DNA of 40,275 bases from Elusimicrobiota bacterium (GCA_016234365.1 JACRER010000009.1:1-40275); one strand, 5' to 3'; shown: positions 9,917 to 17,708, counted from the first letter of the stretch. Numbers and translations are program-made. The notes: generated by a model from the letters alone, not told the origin.

Positions 9917-9977
9917 TTAGCGCTCCCACTTTAACTAATCCACATGCAAGCAAAATTCAAAACATTGACACTCTTCA

Positions 9978-10183
9978 CCCAATTATCCGGGCACCCTCTT
10001 GACCTCTCCCACCGTGACCCCGATGCCCCCTGTAGCAGTTCAACCTGGCGGAACTCGGGATTTTAGAATATCGTTTTCTGCACTGCCGAATGCGGTTTCT
10101 GGCGCGACCGGAAAAATAATTTATCAAATTGCAGCAAACAATCCGAATAGTTGGCCCCGCAGCAAAAAAACTTTGGTGGATTT
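9978..10183 (+). repeat. Long inverted repeat, right arm
   Basis: This arm matches the reverse strand of 7270-7475 at 204 of 206 positions without gaps. It lies 61 bp upstream of the start of the 343-aa membrane protein gene, so it flanks the cassette on the side opposite the giant gene. Confidence 0.95.
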
Positions 10184-10205
10184 CACTATCGATATTTCGT
10201 TGTAA
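9978..10205 (+). pseudogene. Displaced fragment of the giant Kelch gene's 5' region
   Basis: Read on the plus strand, this stretch keeps the giant protein's reading frame for 69 codons. It then diverges and ends seven codons later (FTIDISL, stop TAA at 10203-10205). A TGA stop lies in frame just upstream and there is no ATG or GTG start, only an unlikely internal TTG at 9999, so as it stands it cannot make the secreted protein. If the segment between the inverted repeats flipped, this fragment would be joined in frame to the giant gene's start and signal peptide, giving a secreted protein of about 138 aa. It could equally be the relic of a paralogous gene. Confidence 0.75.
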
Positions 10206-10317
10206 AAGCATTACCATTCCACGCTAGCCCGCGCAATCAACCCGCAAAAGTATACAACAAGCTTCGAGGTTTGTCAGTAACGCTAGCGTTACTTTCGCGC
10301 TAGCAGGGGAAATGAGC
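10206..10317. other. Intergenic stretch with a 16-bp perfect palindrome and repeated CGCTAGC
   Basis: The sequence GTAACGCTAGCGTTAC at 10277-10292 is a perfect palindrome. The heptamer CGCTAGC occurs three times here, at 10222, 10281 and 10298. The stretch separates the AT-rich cassette from the GC-rich signalling genes. It could be a protein-binding site or the scar of an insertion boundary; no coding potential is seen. Confidence 0.5.
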
Positions 10318-10343
10318 GGCGCCCGCGGGTTTTTGCGGGCGCC
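10318..10343 (-). terminator. Hairpin downstream of the winged-helix regulator
   Basis: A perfect 9-bp GC-rich stem (GGCGCCCGC with GCGGGCGCC) closes an 8-base loop, 27 bases past the regulator's stop codon. There is no T-run after it on the minus strand, so it may be an mRNA-stabilising hairpin rather than an intrinsic terminator. Confidence 0.5.
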
Positions 10344-10370
10344 AGAGGGGCGCAGGTTACAGGAGTGGTG

Positions 10371-11069
10371 CTATTCGGCTGAGTCTTCGGGGCCCTGGTA
10401 GGCCCAGCCGCGGCCGCGGGCGCATTTAATGCGCTCGCCCACCACGGCGCCCAGGTTCTTGCGCAGGCGGTAGGCCAGCATTTTTATGGCGTCGGTCTTG
10501 TCGGTGGCCGGATCTTCGTCAAAAACATAGCTGGTTATGTCCGCCTCCGTAACAAATTCCGGCGCCTTGGTCATAATCAGGGAGAACATCTTGAACTGGT
10601 CCGCGGAAAGCTCCGCTATGGGCTGCGAATCCTTTATGACGCGCAGGCGCACGCCGTCCAGGCGGATGTCGCCGCGTGAAAGGTTGCCCCGCTCCATGTC
10701 CACCCGGAGCAGGAGCAACTCCAGTTGGCCTTTCAGGCGTTCCAGGGGCCACATTTTAAAGTAAAAACCATCCACCTGGCAATGCTGGTACGCTTCAAAC
10801 TCCTTCGACTCGTCGTTGGAAGCCATTATTATGGGGGTTTTGCGCACTTTTACGTCCTTGCGGATGGCAAAGGCGGCTTTGCAACCGTCCATATCAGGCA
10901 GATTGAAGTCCAAAAGCACGCAATCGGGGCAGGCCTCCCGCGCAGCTTTAACACCGGCGGCGCAGGTGTCCGCGAATATGACTTTGTATCCCAATTCCTG
11001 CAGGCACCGGGCAATAACGCCGGACCAGACCCTGTCGTCGTCTATAAGAAGCAGCGTGCGCTGATGCAT
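10371..11069 (-). CDS. Response regulator, receiver plus winged helix (OmpR/PhoB type)
   Basis: This 232-aa protein starts at ATG 11069, seven bases after AAGGGG; a TTG two codons earlier is less likely. The receiver (about 1-120) has the acidic cluster IDDD at 9-12 and the phospho-accepting Asp54 within LLDFNLPDMDG. The conserved lysine is present in FYFKMW, although the usual following proline is replaced. Residues about 135-225 form an OmpR-type winged helix ending in the typical RGRGWAY wing. It would be phosphorylated by a sensor kinase and bind DNA; no kinase gene is directly adjacent, so its partner is unknown. It stands apart from the neighbouring genes, with its own leader of about 120 bp. 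Confidence 0.9.
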   Translation of the reverse strand: MHQRTLLLIDDDRVWSGVIARCLQELGYKVIFADTCAAGVKAAREACPDCVLLDFNLPDMDGCKAAFAIRKDVKVRKTPIIMASNDESKEFEAYQHCQVDGFYFKMWPLERLKGQLELLLLRVDMERGNLSRGDIRLDGVRLRVIKDSQPIAELSADQFKMFSLIMTKAPEFVTEADITSYVFDEDPATDKTDAIKMLAYRLRKNLGAVVGERIKCARGRGWAYQGPEDSAE

Positions 11070-11192
11070 TTCCAAACCCCTTGTGAGAAACTACACCCAA
11101 ATTCTAGCAATTAGACCGCAGGGGCAGGGGACGCTGATGACCAAATGACTAACTTCGGGTCCTTGGCCAGCGCCCTTTCCCTATCTTTATTT

Positions 11193-11966
11193 TCAGAGCT
11201 TGACGGCGCTGACCCGCCAACTTACGCCCTTGTAAGGCGTTATACTGATATCGCGGAACTTGTCGGCCGGCACCCAACGCTCCACCCGCGCCTGTTCCAT
11301 GAACTGCACCTGCGGGGCGTTAAGTTTGTCGAAGACGTTCAGCACGTTGCGCTCGAACGACATCCTCCTGAAATTCTGGAAATACTCGTAGAACGGCAGG
11401 AATTTCAGCGGCAGCAGGTACAGCGTATAGATTGGCGGGTACATCATGGCGCAGACTACGTTGGACAGGCGCAACAGCCCCTTGCGCGATATTCCCGCCA
11501 GGAACGCCTTGCGGACCGGTTCCACGCCGTATTCCACCAGCGCGTTGCCCTCTTTGGAGTAGACCCAGATGATCACTTTTCCGCCAGGTCTGGTATGGCG
11601 CGCCATGTTGGCGACGGTCTTCTCCGGGTCGTCGGTGTGATGTATTACGCCGATAGAGAACACCACGTCGAACTGACGCTTCAGGTCCATGTCCGCGATG
11701 TCGGCCTCAATGAACTCAACGTTCTTAAAATCCTTGTTACGCTCTCTCGCCACTTCAGCGGCGTTCAGGTCCACCGCCGTTATGGAACGGGCGTATGGAG
11801 CTATGAACGCCGTATGCTGGCCGCCACCACACCCGCACTCCAGCACGTCCTTGTTCTTAAAATCGTCCATCGTGTTGGGGAGTATCCAGTCCTTGAACAG
11901 AAAAAGTTCGTTGTCCTGCAACATCTCCCACTGCTCTTTCCATTCGCTCTGTTTCTGTTGTGCCAT
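11193..11966 (-). CDS. SAM-dependent methyltransferase (class I)
   Basis: This 257-aa protein starts at ATG 11966, with GAGG six bases upstream. Residues 41-51 (VLECGCGGGQH) are motif I of class I methyltransferases, which binds S-adenosylmethionine. ITAVDLN is the acidic motif II, and FDVVFSIGVIHH followed by RPGGKVIIWV are the later motifs of the Methyltransf_11/31 type. The C-terminal 100 residues are rich in aromatic and basic residues (LPLKFLPFYEYF) and may hold a substrate-recognition helix set. Its substrate cannot be told from the sequence; similar enzymes act on lipids, quinones or sugars. It follows the FtsH-like gene by 46 bp, so it may be co-transcribed with it, though no functional link is evident. 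Confidence 0.88.
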   Translation of the reverse strand: MAQQKQSEWKEQWEMLQDNELFLFKDWILPNTMDDFKNKDVLECGCGGGQHTAFIAPYARSITAVDLNAAEVARERNKDFKNVEFIEADIADMDLKRQFDVVFSIGVIHHTDDPEKTVANMARHTRPGGKVIIWVYSKEGNALVEYGVEPVRKAFLAGISRKGLLRLSNVVCAMMYPPIYTLYLLPLKFLPFYEYFQNFRRMSFERNVLNVFDKLNAPQVQFMEQARVERWVPADKFRDISITPYKGVSWRVSAVKL

Positions 11967-12012
11967 GTCTATCCTCGCATTAACGTATAAAATTCCGGCG
12001 CCGGCCGGTCCG

Positions 12013-13632
12013 TCAAACTTTTTTCAGCATCCGGGAGGGTTTGCCGAACTCTTCGAAGACGGCGGCTATTTCGTCGTAGTCCAGTTCTTCGCGTTTAACA
12101 AGTTCGGCCGCGAAGCGTTCCACTATCTTCCAGTTCTCGTTCAGCAGTTTTTCCGTCTCGGCCAGCTGCTCGCGCAGCAGTTCCTGCGTTTCGCGCTCCA
12201 GCAGGTCTATCATGGCCGCGGAGCGTTCGGATTCGTGGATGGCGGAATAGTTGCCTATAAAGCCGCTCTTGCCCATGCCCATGCCCCACACCATGCGGTG
12301 CGCGGTATGGGCCGCGTGGGCGAAATCGGAACCCACCCCGGACGAGGTGACGCCGTACTTTATGCGCTCGGCGGCGTAGCCGCCCAGAGAGGCGCGCAGC
12401 CAGCCTATATAGCTGTCGCGGTCCGGCACGTGCAATTCTTCGGTGGGCATATGGTGCACCACGCCCAGGGCGCCGCCGCGGTGCAGGATGGAGGCTTTAA
12501 AGACGTCGTCGGTGGGGTGCGCCAGGTAAATGGTCACCAGGTGGCCGGACTCGTGGAAGGCTATGCGCTCGCGCTCGCGCGGCGTCATGCTGAGCCGGTG
12601 CGCCACGCCCAGTTCTATGCGCTCTATGGCGGCGCTGATATCCTTGTAGGAGATCTGTTCGGCGCCGCTGCGCACGGTTATAAGCGCGGCTTCCTTCACC
12701 ACGTTCTCAATATCCGCCGGGGAATTGCCCACGGCCTTGCGCGCCAGGCGCCCAAGGTCCATGGCCCCGTCGTATTTCACCTTGGAAAGGTAATGCGAGA
12801 ACAGCTTTTCGCGCTCGGCCAGGTTGGGCCGGTCCACAAAGATCTTTCGGTCAAAGCGCCCGGGGCGCAGCAGCGCCTCGTCCAGGATGTCCTCCACGGC
12901 GTTGGTGGCGCCGAAAACTATCACGTTGGAGGCAGAATCCAGCCCGTCCATCTCCACCAGCAGCTGGTTCTGCGTGCTGTTGGTTTCGGAGCCGCCGCCG
13001 AAAGCGTCGTAGAGGATGCGGCGCCGCCCTATCACCTCTATCTCGTCTATAAAAATTATGCACGCGCCGTGGGCCTTGGCGTAGTCGCGCGCCTGGCCGA
13101 ACAATTTGCGCACGCGGCTGGCGCCCACGCCCACAAAAACTTCCACAAATTCGGAGCCCGACACGGAGAGGAACGGCACCCCGGCCTCGGTGGCCACGGC
13201 CTTGGCCATAAGCGTTTTGCCGCAGCCGGGCGGGCCCACCAGCAGCGCGCCCTTGAGGATCTTGCCGCCTATGGCCTTAACCTTGGTGCGGTCCTTTATC
13301 AGCTGCACCACTTCCCAGGCTTCGCGCTTGGCTTCTTCCAGGCCCACAATGTCCGAAAACCGGATATTTACCGAGCCCGCGTCCACGCGCGTTTTTTTGA
13401 GCGCGCTAAAGCCGCCGGCCTGCATCAGGTACAAAAACCCGACGAAGATAATGGTGTTGAGCACCATCCACGGCATGCTGGCCACGTTCATGCTTATGAT
13501 GTAGCGGCGGGTGTTCTCCTCCACGCCGGCCAGGTACCAGATGGGGAACAGCACCGCCACCACGGTAACGGCGCCTATGGACAGCGCCAGCCAGTGGCGC
13601 GCGAGGAACATTTTAAGTTTTAGCCAGAACAT
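12013..13632 (-). CDS. FtsH-like membrane AAA+ zinc protease with minimal periplasmic loop
   Basis: The 539-aa protein has two membrane segments (about 13-34 and 55-71) separated by only some 20 residues, against roughly 70 or more in ordinary FtsH (about 610-650 aa). The AAA+ domain follows: Walker A GPPGCGKT at 133-140, Walker B IIFIDE at 192-197 and arginine fingers in LRPGRFDRK (about 255-263). The M41 protease domain has the zinc motif HESGH at 360-364 and a probable third ligand, Asp436, in a variant SSGVGSDF context. All residues needed for ATP-driven proteolysis appear present. It starts three bases after the TadE-like gene with no clear ribosome site, which suggests translational coupling. 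A dedicated quality-control or processing role for the small pilin set upstream is an attractive but unproven idea. Confidence 0.92.
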   Translation of the reverse strand: MFWLKLKMFLARHWLALSIGAVTVVAVLFPIWYLAGVEENTRRYIISMNVASMPWMVLNTIIFVGFLYLMQAGGFSALKKTRVDAGSVNIRFSDIVGLEEAKREAWEVVQLIKDRTKVKAIGGKILKGALLVGPPGCGKTLMAKAVATEAGVPFLSVSGSEFVEVFVGVGASRVRKLFGQARDYAKAHGACIIFIDEIEVIGRRRILYDAFGGGSETNSTQNQLLVEMDGLDSASNVIVFGATNAVEDILDEALLRPGRFDRKIFVDRPNLAEREKLFSHYLSKVKYDGAMDLGRLARKAVGNSPADIENVVKEAALITVRSGAEQISYKDISAAIERIELGVAHRLSMTPRERERIAFHESGHLVTIYLAHPTDDVFKASILHRGGALGVVHHMPTEELHVPDRDSYIGWLRASLGGYAAERIKYGVTSSGVGSDFAHAAHTAHRMVWGMGMGKSGFIGNYSAIHESERSAAMIDLLERETQELLREQLAETEKLLNENWKIVERFAAELVKREELDYDEIAAVFEEFGKPSRMLKKV

Positions 13633-13635
13633 AAT

Positions 13636-14217
13636 TTATTTGAGGCCGGGCAGCACGAACTGGATGGGCCGGTCGCGGTTGGGCACGTACTTGATGACTT
13701 CCAGCTGTTTGCCGCCGCGGCACAGGTAGTCGTGCCCGTTCATGCAGGCGGCGCCGTACGGGTAGCTGCAGACGGCCTGCTTGGGATACTTGCAGAGCAG
13801 TTTTACGCCGGCGGGGTTGGTGACCACGGTCAGCGTGACCACGTTCCACACTTGCGTGCGCACCACCTCTATCTTGAGGTCCCTGAGGTTAAGGAACTTG
13901 GAAACGGCCGGCGTGTCGAAGCCTATGTAGCCGCGCACGTTCTTCTCTATATCCTTCTTCAGGGTGTTCTCGTCCCAGTCCACGTAGTCGGCGTTAAGGT
14001 GCGATTCCAGCTGCCAGCGGCGCGCGGCGTAATAAGAGGCTATCTCCAGCTTCTGCACCAGCACCAGCAGCGCGAAGATCTTGGCGGTGATAAAGACTAT
14101 GAGCAGGAACAGCGGGAACAGCAGCACCACCTCGGTCATGGCCTGGCCGGGGCGGCCGGCGCGCAGGGCCCGGGCTCCGCGCCCCAGGCGCGCGAGGACG
14201 GTCTTAAAGGCGGTCAC
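13636..14217 (-). CDS. TadE-like minor pilin / pseudopilin
   Basis: This 193-aa protein uses a GTG start at 14217 that overlaps the TGA stop of the upstream gene (GTGA). A basic N-terminus (RLGRGARALRAGRPG) leads into QAMTEVVLLFPLFLLIVFI, the pattern of TadE-family minor pilins: a cleavage glycine, a glutamate at about +5 and a hydrophobic helix near 28-50. The rest is an extracytoplasmic domain with four cysteines between about 142 and 168 (LLCKYP, AVCSYP, AACMNG and YLCRGG) that could form disulfides. It belongs to a compact set with the TadG-like and class III pilin-like genes just upstream and the FtsH-like protease just downstream. Confidence 0.85.
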   Translation of the reverse strand: MTAFKTVLARLGRGARALRAGRPGQAMTEVVLLFPLFLLIVFITAKIFALLVLVQKLEIASYYAARRWQLESHLNADYVDWDENTLKKDIEKNVRGYIGFDTPAVSKFLNLRDLKIEVVRTQVWNVVTLTVVTNPAGVKLLCKYPKQAVCSYPYGAACMNGHDYLCRGGKQLEVIKYVPNRDRPIQFVLPGLK

Positions 14218-15338
14218 GGGTAAAGCCTCGTCTGGTATTTGGGGGTGGGCGCGGGCCACACGCAGTTGTTGCCGTTCTTGAGCTGCGGGCACTGCGAGGT
14301 TATGCGCGCGTGCACGCAGGGGCGGCCGGTCTCCTTGCACTTGCCCAGCACGTTCAGCGGCACGTTGAAATAGTTGTTGGGCGCGTCCCAGCCCTGGTAG
14401 ACTTCCAGCCCCGTGCCCAGCTTATCCAGCACGGAATCGCTTACGCTGGCCAGCTGGAACAGGCCGTTGGGGTTCATGCTGGTCATGTCTATGGGAGCCG
14501 GCGGCTTGCCCAGGTAGTAAGGCATCATGCCGCCGGTATAGACCTTGCCGTAGAACATCAGCTTCAGGACGTAGTGCATGAAGAAGTTGCTGCCCTTGCG
14601 CAGCTTGTTGCTGATGAAGCCGCCGCTGCTGTTGAGCCCGTCGTTGCCGCAGGTCTGCGGGTTATCCACGCACTCCTGCGTGTTGGCGTTGAGGTAATAG
14701 GACTTGCGGAAGAAGTTGAAATTATCGGTTAGCCGCTCAAAGACGGTCCACTGCGATTCCTCCACGGAGCCCAGCAGCGTATAGACCTGGGAGTAGAACT
14801 TGTAATAGCCTATGGCCTGGCCCCACTCGATGTAGATATAGTTGCCCTGGTCCCAGGTGATAAGGTCGAAGACCGGCTTGGAAACGGACGAGGTAGGGTT
14901 GTTGGCGAACTCGGGGCGGGCCGGCCCGAACTCTATCTCCCACTTGGGCTCCGGGTCCAGCATTTTGGGTTCGGCACCCTTCACGTCGTTCTTGTATTTA
15001 GGGAAGGCGCCGGCCTCGTAGAGCATGTCGTACGGGCATATCTCCACTTCGGTATTGGTCTTCTTCATCGGCTTCTCGGGAGGGCACTCGTAGGCCTCCT
15101 TGAAGATGCGGTACGGGAAGGCGCCGTTTACGTAGGCGGTGCGGTTAAGCAGGTTGGTGTAGTCGCCCATCTGGATGAAGGCGGCCGAGTCCACCGCGAA
15201 CTGCTGGCGGATCTTTTCGCGCGACACCTTGGTGGTCTCGAACAGCAGGTAGACGAACAACAGCAGCGACGGGACCACGAGCAGCGACGGGAGCAGCAAT
15301 TGCCCCGGGCGCCAGTTCTTTTTCCCGTTAATGGTCAT
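14214..15338 (-). CDS. TadE/TadG-like pilus-associated protein
   Basis: This 374-aa protein has an N-terminal membrane segment (about 13-35) preceded by a basic stretch containing RPGQLLLPSLLVV. That fits the TadG-type N-terminus in which a GQ motif leads into the hydrophobic helix. The long extracytoplasmic part (36-374) has no family I can name. It is rich in Tyr, Asn and Pro and contains eight or more cysteines, clustered near the middle and the end, suggesting a disulfide-bonded exported domain. It lies between the class III pilin-like gene (8 bp gap) and the TadE-like gene (4-bp overlap), so all three are probably one translational unit. A minor pilin or tip subunit is the best guess. 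Confidence 0.75.
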   Translation of the reverse strand: MTINGKKNWRPGQLLLPSLLVVPSLLLFVYLLFETTKVSREKIRQQFAVDSAAFIQMGDYTNLLNRTAYVNGAFPYRIFKEAYECPPEKPMKKTNTEVEICPYDMLYEAGAFPKYKNDVKGAEPKMLDPEPKWEIEFGPARPEFANNPTSSVSKPVFDLITWDQGNYIYIEWGQAIGYYKFYSQVYTLLGSVEESQWTVFERLTDNFNFFRKSYYLNANTQECVDNPQTCGNDGLNSSGGFISNKLRKGSNFFMHYVLKLMFYGKVYTGGMMPYYLGKPPAPIDMTSMNPNGLFQLASVSDSVLDKLGTGLEVYQGWDAPNNYFNVPLNVLGKCKETGRPCVHARITSQCPQLKNGNNCVWPAPTPKYQTRLYP

Positions 15339-15346
15339 ATGCCAGG

Positions 15347-15607
15347 CTATTTAGGCGTCCCAGCGCCTATGATCATGCCGACCAGCGTGAACAGGCCGCC
15401 CAGAATGCGTTTATGGAAGAGCCCCGCCATCATGGCGGCCATGCCGGCCACCACGGCCAGCATCAGCAGGAATTCCACCGTGTTCTGCCCCTTGCGGCGC
15501 CTGAGCGCCAGGCCGGGGGCCGGGAGTGAGTAAAAAAAAGCCTCGCCGCGCAGGCAGAGCCCGCGCAGCAGCGCCTTTACACCCTTAGTCCCGGAGTTGG
15601 TTCCCAT
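15347..15607 (-). CDS. Class III signal-peptide pilin-like protein
   Basis: This 86-aa protein carries the motif RRRKGQNTVEFLLMLAVVAG at about 37-56, nearly identical to the main pilin encoded at 33504-33695. This is the class III signal pattern: cleavage after a basic/glycine stretch before QxTVE, then a hydrophobic helix that packs in the pilus core. The leader of about 40 residues is much longer than in the other pilin, so a later start cannot be excluded, although no better ATG is available. The mature part after the helix is short (HKRILGGLFTLVGMIIGAG). It opens the second pilin set. No prepilin peptidase gene is in the window. Confidence 0.82.
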   Translation of the reverse strand: MGTNSGTKGVKALLRGLCLRGEAFFYSLPAPGLALRRRKGQNTVEFLLMLAVVAGMAAMMAGLFHKRILGGLFTLVGMIIGAGTPK

Positions 15608-15672
15608 GCTTTACCGCCACCCAATGTTATACCAGCAAAAACGGTAGTTTTCAATAGTATATCTTCGCGAAT

Positions 15673-15713
15673 TAAAAAGGCGGCCAGTCCCCGCGAGGGG
15701 GGCCGGCCGCCTT
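15673..15713 (-). terminator. Intrinsic terminator after the NarL-type regulator
   Basis: On the minus strand a 9-bp GC-rich stem (AAGGCGGCC with GGCCGCCTT), with a nested CCCC/GGGG pair in its loop, is followed directly by TTTTT. It lies 17 bp after the stop of the NarL-type regulator gene and ahead of the small pilin set, so it separates the two units. Confidence 0.8.
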
Positions 15714-15729
15714 CCATGGCCGGAGGGCT

Positions 15730-16404
15730 TCAGCGACCGTCTTCCGGGGAGATGAGGCCTTTTTCTATGGCCTTCACCACGGCTTCGGTGCGGTTGTTCA
15801 CGCCCAGCTTCTGGAAGATGCTGTTAAGGTGGTTCTTCACCGTCTTAACGGAGCAGTCCAGCGTGGCGGCGATCTCTTTGTTGCTCTGGCCCTTGCCGAG
15901 CAGCGCCATCACCTTTATTTCGGTGGCGGTCAGGGAGTCCGGCGCGCTGTCGTAGCCGGAGGAGCCCATCTGGCGCAGGCCCTGGATGAGCTTGCCCATG
16001 ATGGGCTGCGGTATCATCACGCCTTCGGCGGTGAAGGTTTTGAGCGCGTGCACCAGTTCGCTGGCGGGCAGCATCTTGGACAGGTAGCCGTTGGCGCCGG
16101 CCTGGATGGCCTCGGTCACGTGGGCTTCGTCCTCGTAGGAGGAGAGGATGAGCACGTTGGTGGCGGGGCATTCCTTGCGGATAATGCGCGTGGCGGAGAC
16201 GCCGTCCATCTGGGGGAGCTTTATGTCCATCAGGATAACGTCGGGCTTTATCTTCTTGGCCATGGCCACGGCCTCGGGGCCGTTGGAGGCCTCGCCTACC
16301 ACGGTTATGCCTTTTTCGTCCTCGAGAAGGTCTTTAATGCCTTCGCGGAACAGGGTCTGGTCGTCGGCGATGAGAACGGTAACGTTTTTCTTGGGAACGG
16401 CCAT
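15730..16404 (-). CDS. NarL/FixJ-family response regulator
   Basis: This 224-aa protein has AAGGAG six bases before ATG 16404. The receiver domain (about 7-125) has Asp14 and Asp15 as the acidic pair, the phospho-acceptor Asp60 in LMDIKLPQMDG, a conserved serine in LSSYED and the lysine in YLSKMLP. The output domain (about 155-215) is a LuxR-type helix-turn-helix: LTATEIKVMALLGKGQSNKE followed by IAATLDCSVKTVKNHL. It lies 39 bp downstream of the receiver-kinase gene and is probably co-transcribed with it. The kinase at 16444-17613, or the membrane kinase further upstream, is the likely phosphate donor. A terminator follows it. Confidence 0.95.
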   Translation of the reverse strand: MAVPKKNVTVLIADDQTLFREGIKDLLEDEKGITVVGEASNGPEAVAMAKKIKPDVILMDIKLPQMDGVSATRIIRKECPATNVLILSSYEDEAHVTEAIQAGANGYLSKMLPASELVHALKTFTAEGVMIPQPIMGKLIQGLRQMGSSGYDSAPDSLTATEIKVMALLGKGQSNKEIAATLDCSVKTVKNHLNSIFQKLGVNNRTEAVVKAIEKGLISPEDGR

Positions 16405-16443
16405 GGTGAACTCCTTATGTCTGCTGTTAAGTTTTTCTGCCCC

Positions 16444-17613
16444 TTAATGCTTTTCCCCGCCCTGCTGCGCGTCCTTCGCCTGCTCCGGGGGCGGGGGTTC
16501 CTTGGCGAAGGGTATGACGAACTTGAAGGCCGAGCCCTTGCCCACGCCTTCGCTCTCCACGATGATCTTACCGTCGTGGCTCTGCACTATTTCCTTGGAA
16601 ATGGAAAGGCCCAGGCCCAAACGCCCGTGCGGGGACTTGCCGCCGGCCGGCTGGTAGAAGCTCTGGCCCAGCTTGGGCAGCACTTCGGGATCTATGCCCT
16701 CGCCGTTGTCCTTAACGGACACGCACACATTCTCTTCCATGGGGCCCACAAAAACGGTTATCTTGCCGCCGCGCTGGGTATGACGGATGGCGTTCTCCAG
16801 CAGGTTCAAGAGCACCTGGCCTATGCGGCGGCGGTCCGCGCAGACCATCTTAAGGCCGGGCAGCACCTCCACGGCCACCTCTATGTTCTTCTGCATCGCG
16901 CGGGCTTTGGGGCCCACCGACATTTCCTCCACCATCTTGTCCATCTCGAAGTAATTCTTCTCCAGGCGGAACTTGCCCTGCTCTATGGAGGCCCAGTCCA
17001 CCAGGTCGCCTATCAGACGCGAGATCTGCGTAATGCTCGCCGTGATGAAATCCATCTTCTTCTTCTGGTCGTCGTTGGGGTTTATGGTGGCGGCCAGCAT
17101 CTCAAAGCTGATCTGCAGCGTCATGAGCGAATTGGACAGGTCGTGCGACGCCATGGACATGAACTTGCTCTTCATGCCGTTCAGGCGGTCCAGCTCCTCG
17201 TTGTTGTGCTTCAACATGTCGATGAGGCGCTTGTTCTCCTGCTCGAGGTACAACTTTTCCTCGGCCTTCTTGATGGCGCGGCGCAGGTAGTTGAAATCTA
17301 CGGGCTTGATGAGGAAATCGTAGACGGATTCCTGTATGGCCTTCACCGCCGTGTCCAGGGACGCGTGCGCGGTCATCATCAGGATCTGGCTGTCGGTGTT
17401 GAGCTTGCGGATGTCCTTGATGACCTCTATGCCGGTCTTGTCGGTGAGGTTGAAGTCCATCAGGATGACGTGGTAAAAATCGGAGACCACCATCTTCATG
17501 GCGGCGGCGCCGGACTCGGCCTCGGAGACTTTGTAGCCTTCCATCTCCAGCAGGTCGCGCAGGGTCTCGCGCAGGTGCGCGTCGTCGTCCACAATGAGGA
17601 TCTTGCTTTCCAT
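16444..17613 (-). CDS. Receiver-histidine kinase (soluble hybrid)
   Basis: This 389-aa protein has no membrane segment. Residues 1-120 form a receiver with Asp9-11, phospho-acceptor Asp53 (LMDFNLTDKTG), Thr81 and Lys103. A coiled-coil linker of about 25 residues leads to a HisKA domain with the phospho-accepting His157 in MASHDLSNSL. The HATPase domain spans about 255-370: N box LLENAIRH, G1 box DNGEGID and G2 box RLGLGLSIS. A Pro/Glu-rich tail ends the protein. The receiver-first order means it can take phosphate from an upstream kinase and relay a signal to a partner regulator, plausibly the NarL-type one just downstream. It lies on the far side of the transposase element from the membrane kinase at 18826-20724, with which it may once have been adjacent. 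Confidence 0.92.
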   Translation of the reverse strand: MESKILIVDDDAHLRETLRDLLEMEGYKVSEAESGAAAMKMVVSDFYHVILMDFNLTDKTGIEVIKDIRKLNTDSQILMMTAHASLDTAVKAIQESVYDFLIKPVDFNYLRRAIKKAEEKLYLEQENKRLIDMLKHNNEELDRLNGMKSKFMSMASHDLSNSLMTLQISFEMLAATINPNDDQKKKMDFITASITQISRLIGDLVDWASIEQGKFRLEKNYFEMDKMVEEMSVGPKARAMQKNIEVAVEVLPGLKMVCADRRRIGQVLLNLLENAIRHTQRGGKITVFVGPMEENVCVSVKDNGEGIDPEVLPKLGQSFYQPAGGKSPHGRLGLGLSISKEIVQSHDGKIIVESEGVGKGSAFKFVIPFAKEPPPPEQAKDAQQGGEKH

Positions 17614-17680
17614 AAATGGCCGCTCACGCGGGCATGCCCCGCGCTCTCTTATTTATACTTTATTTATATGTTGCAAACAA

Positions 17681-17708
17681 GGGGACGCTCTTAACTATTG
17701 GACTATTT
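17681..17708 (+). repeat. Left inverted end of RAYT element
   Basis: This copy matches the reverse complement of 18812-18839 at 27 of 28 bases and contains the stop codon (TAG on the minus strand, 17695-17697) of the transposase gene. Confidence 0.85.

Noticed and set aside
9932-9960. Possible promoter (TTGAAT, 17 bp, TAGTTA) upstream of the 343-aa gene
   Set aside because: Spacing is right but the -10 box is poor and the organism's promoter consensus is unknown, so it is not listed as a feature.
9999-10205. Plus-strand 68-aa frame with a TTG start
   Set aside because: It is the displaced copy of the giant gene's interior. It has no ribosome site or ATG, and a stop codon lies in frame just upstream, so it is listed as a gene fragment rather than a functional gene.
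11995-12004. Palindrome CCGGCGCCGG followed by AATTTTAT on the minus strand after the FtsH-like gene
   Set aside because: The stem is too short and the loop too small for a credible terminator, and the methyltransferase gene follows closely.
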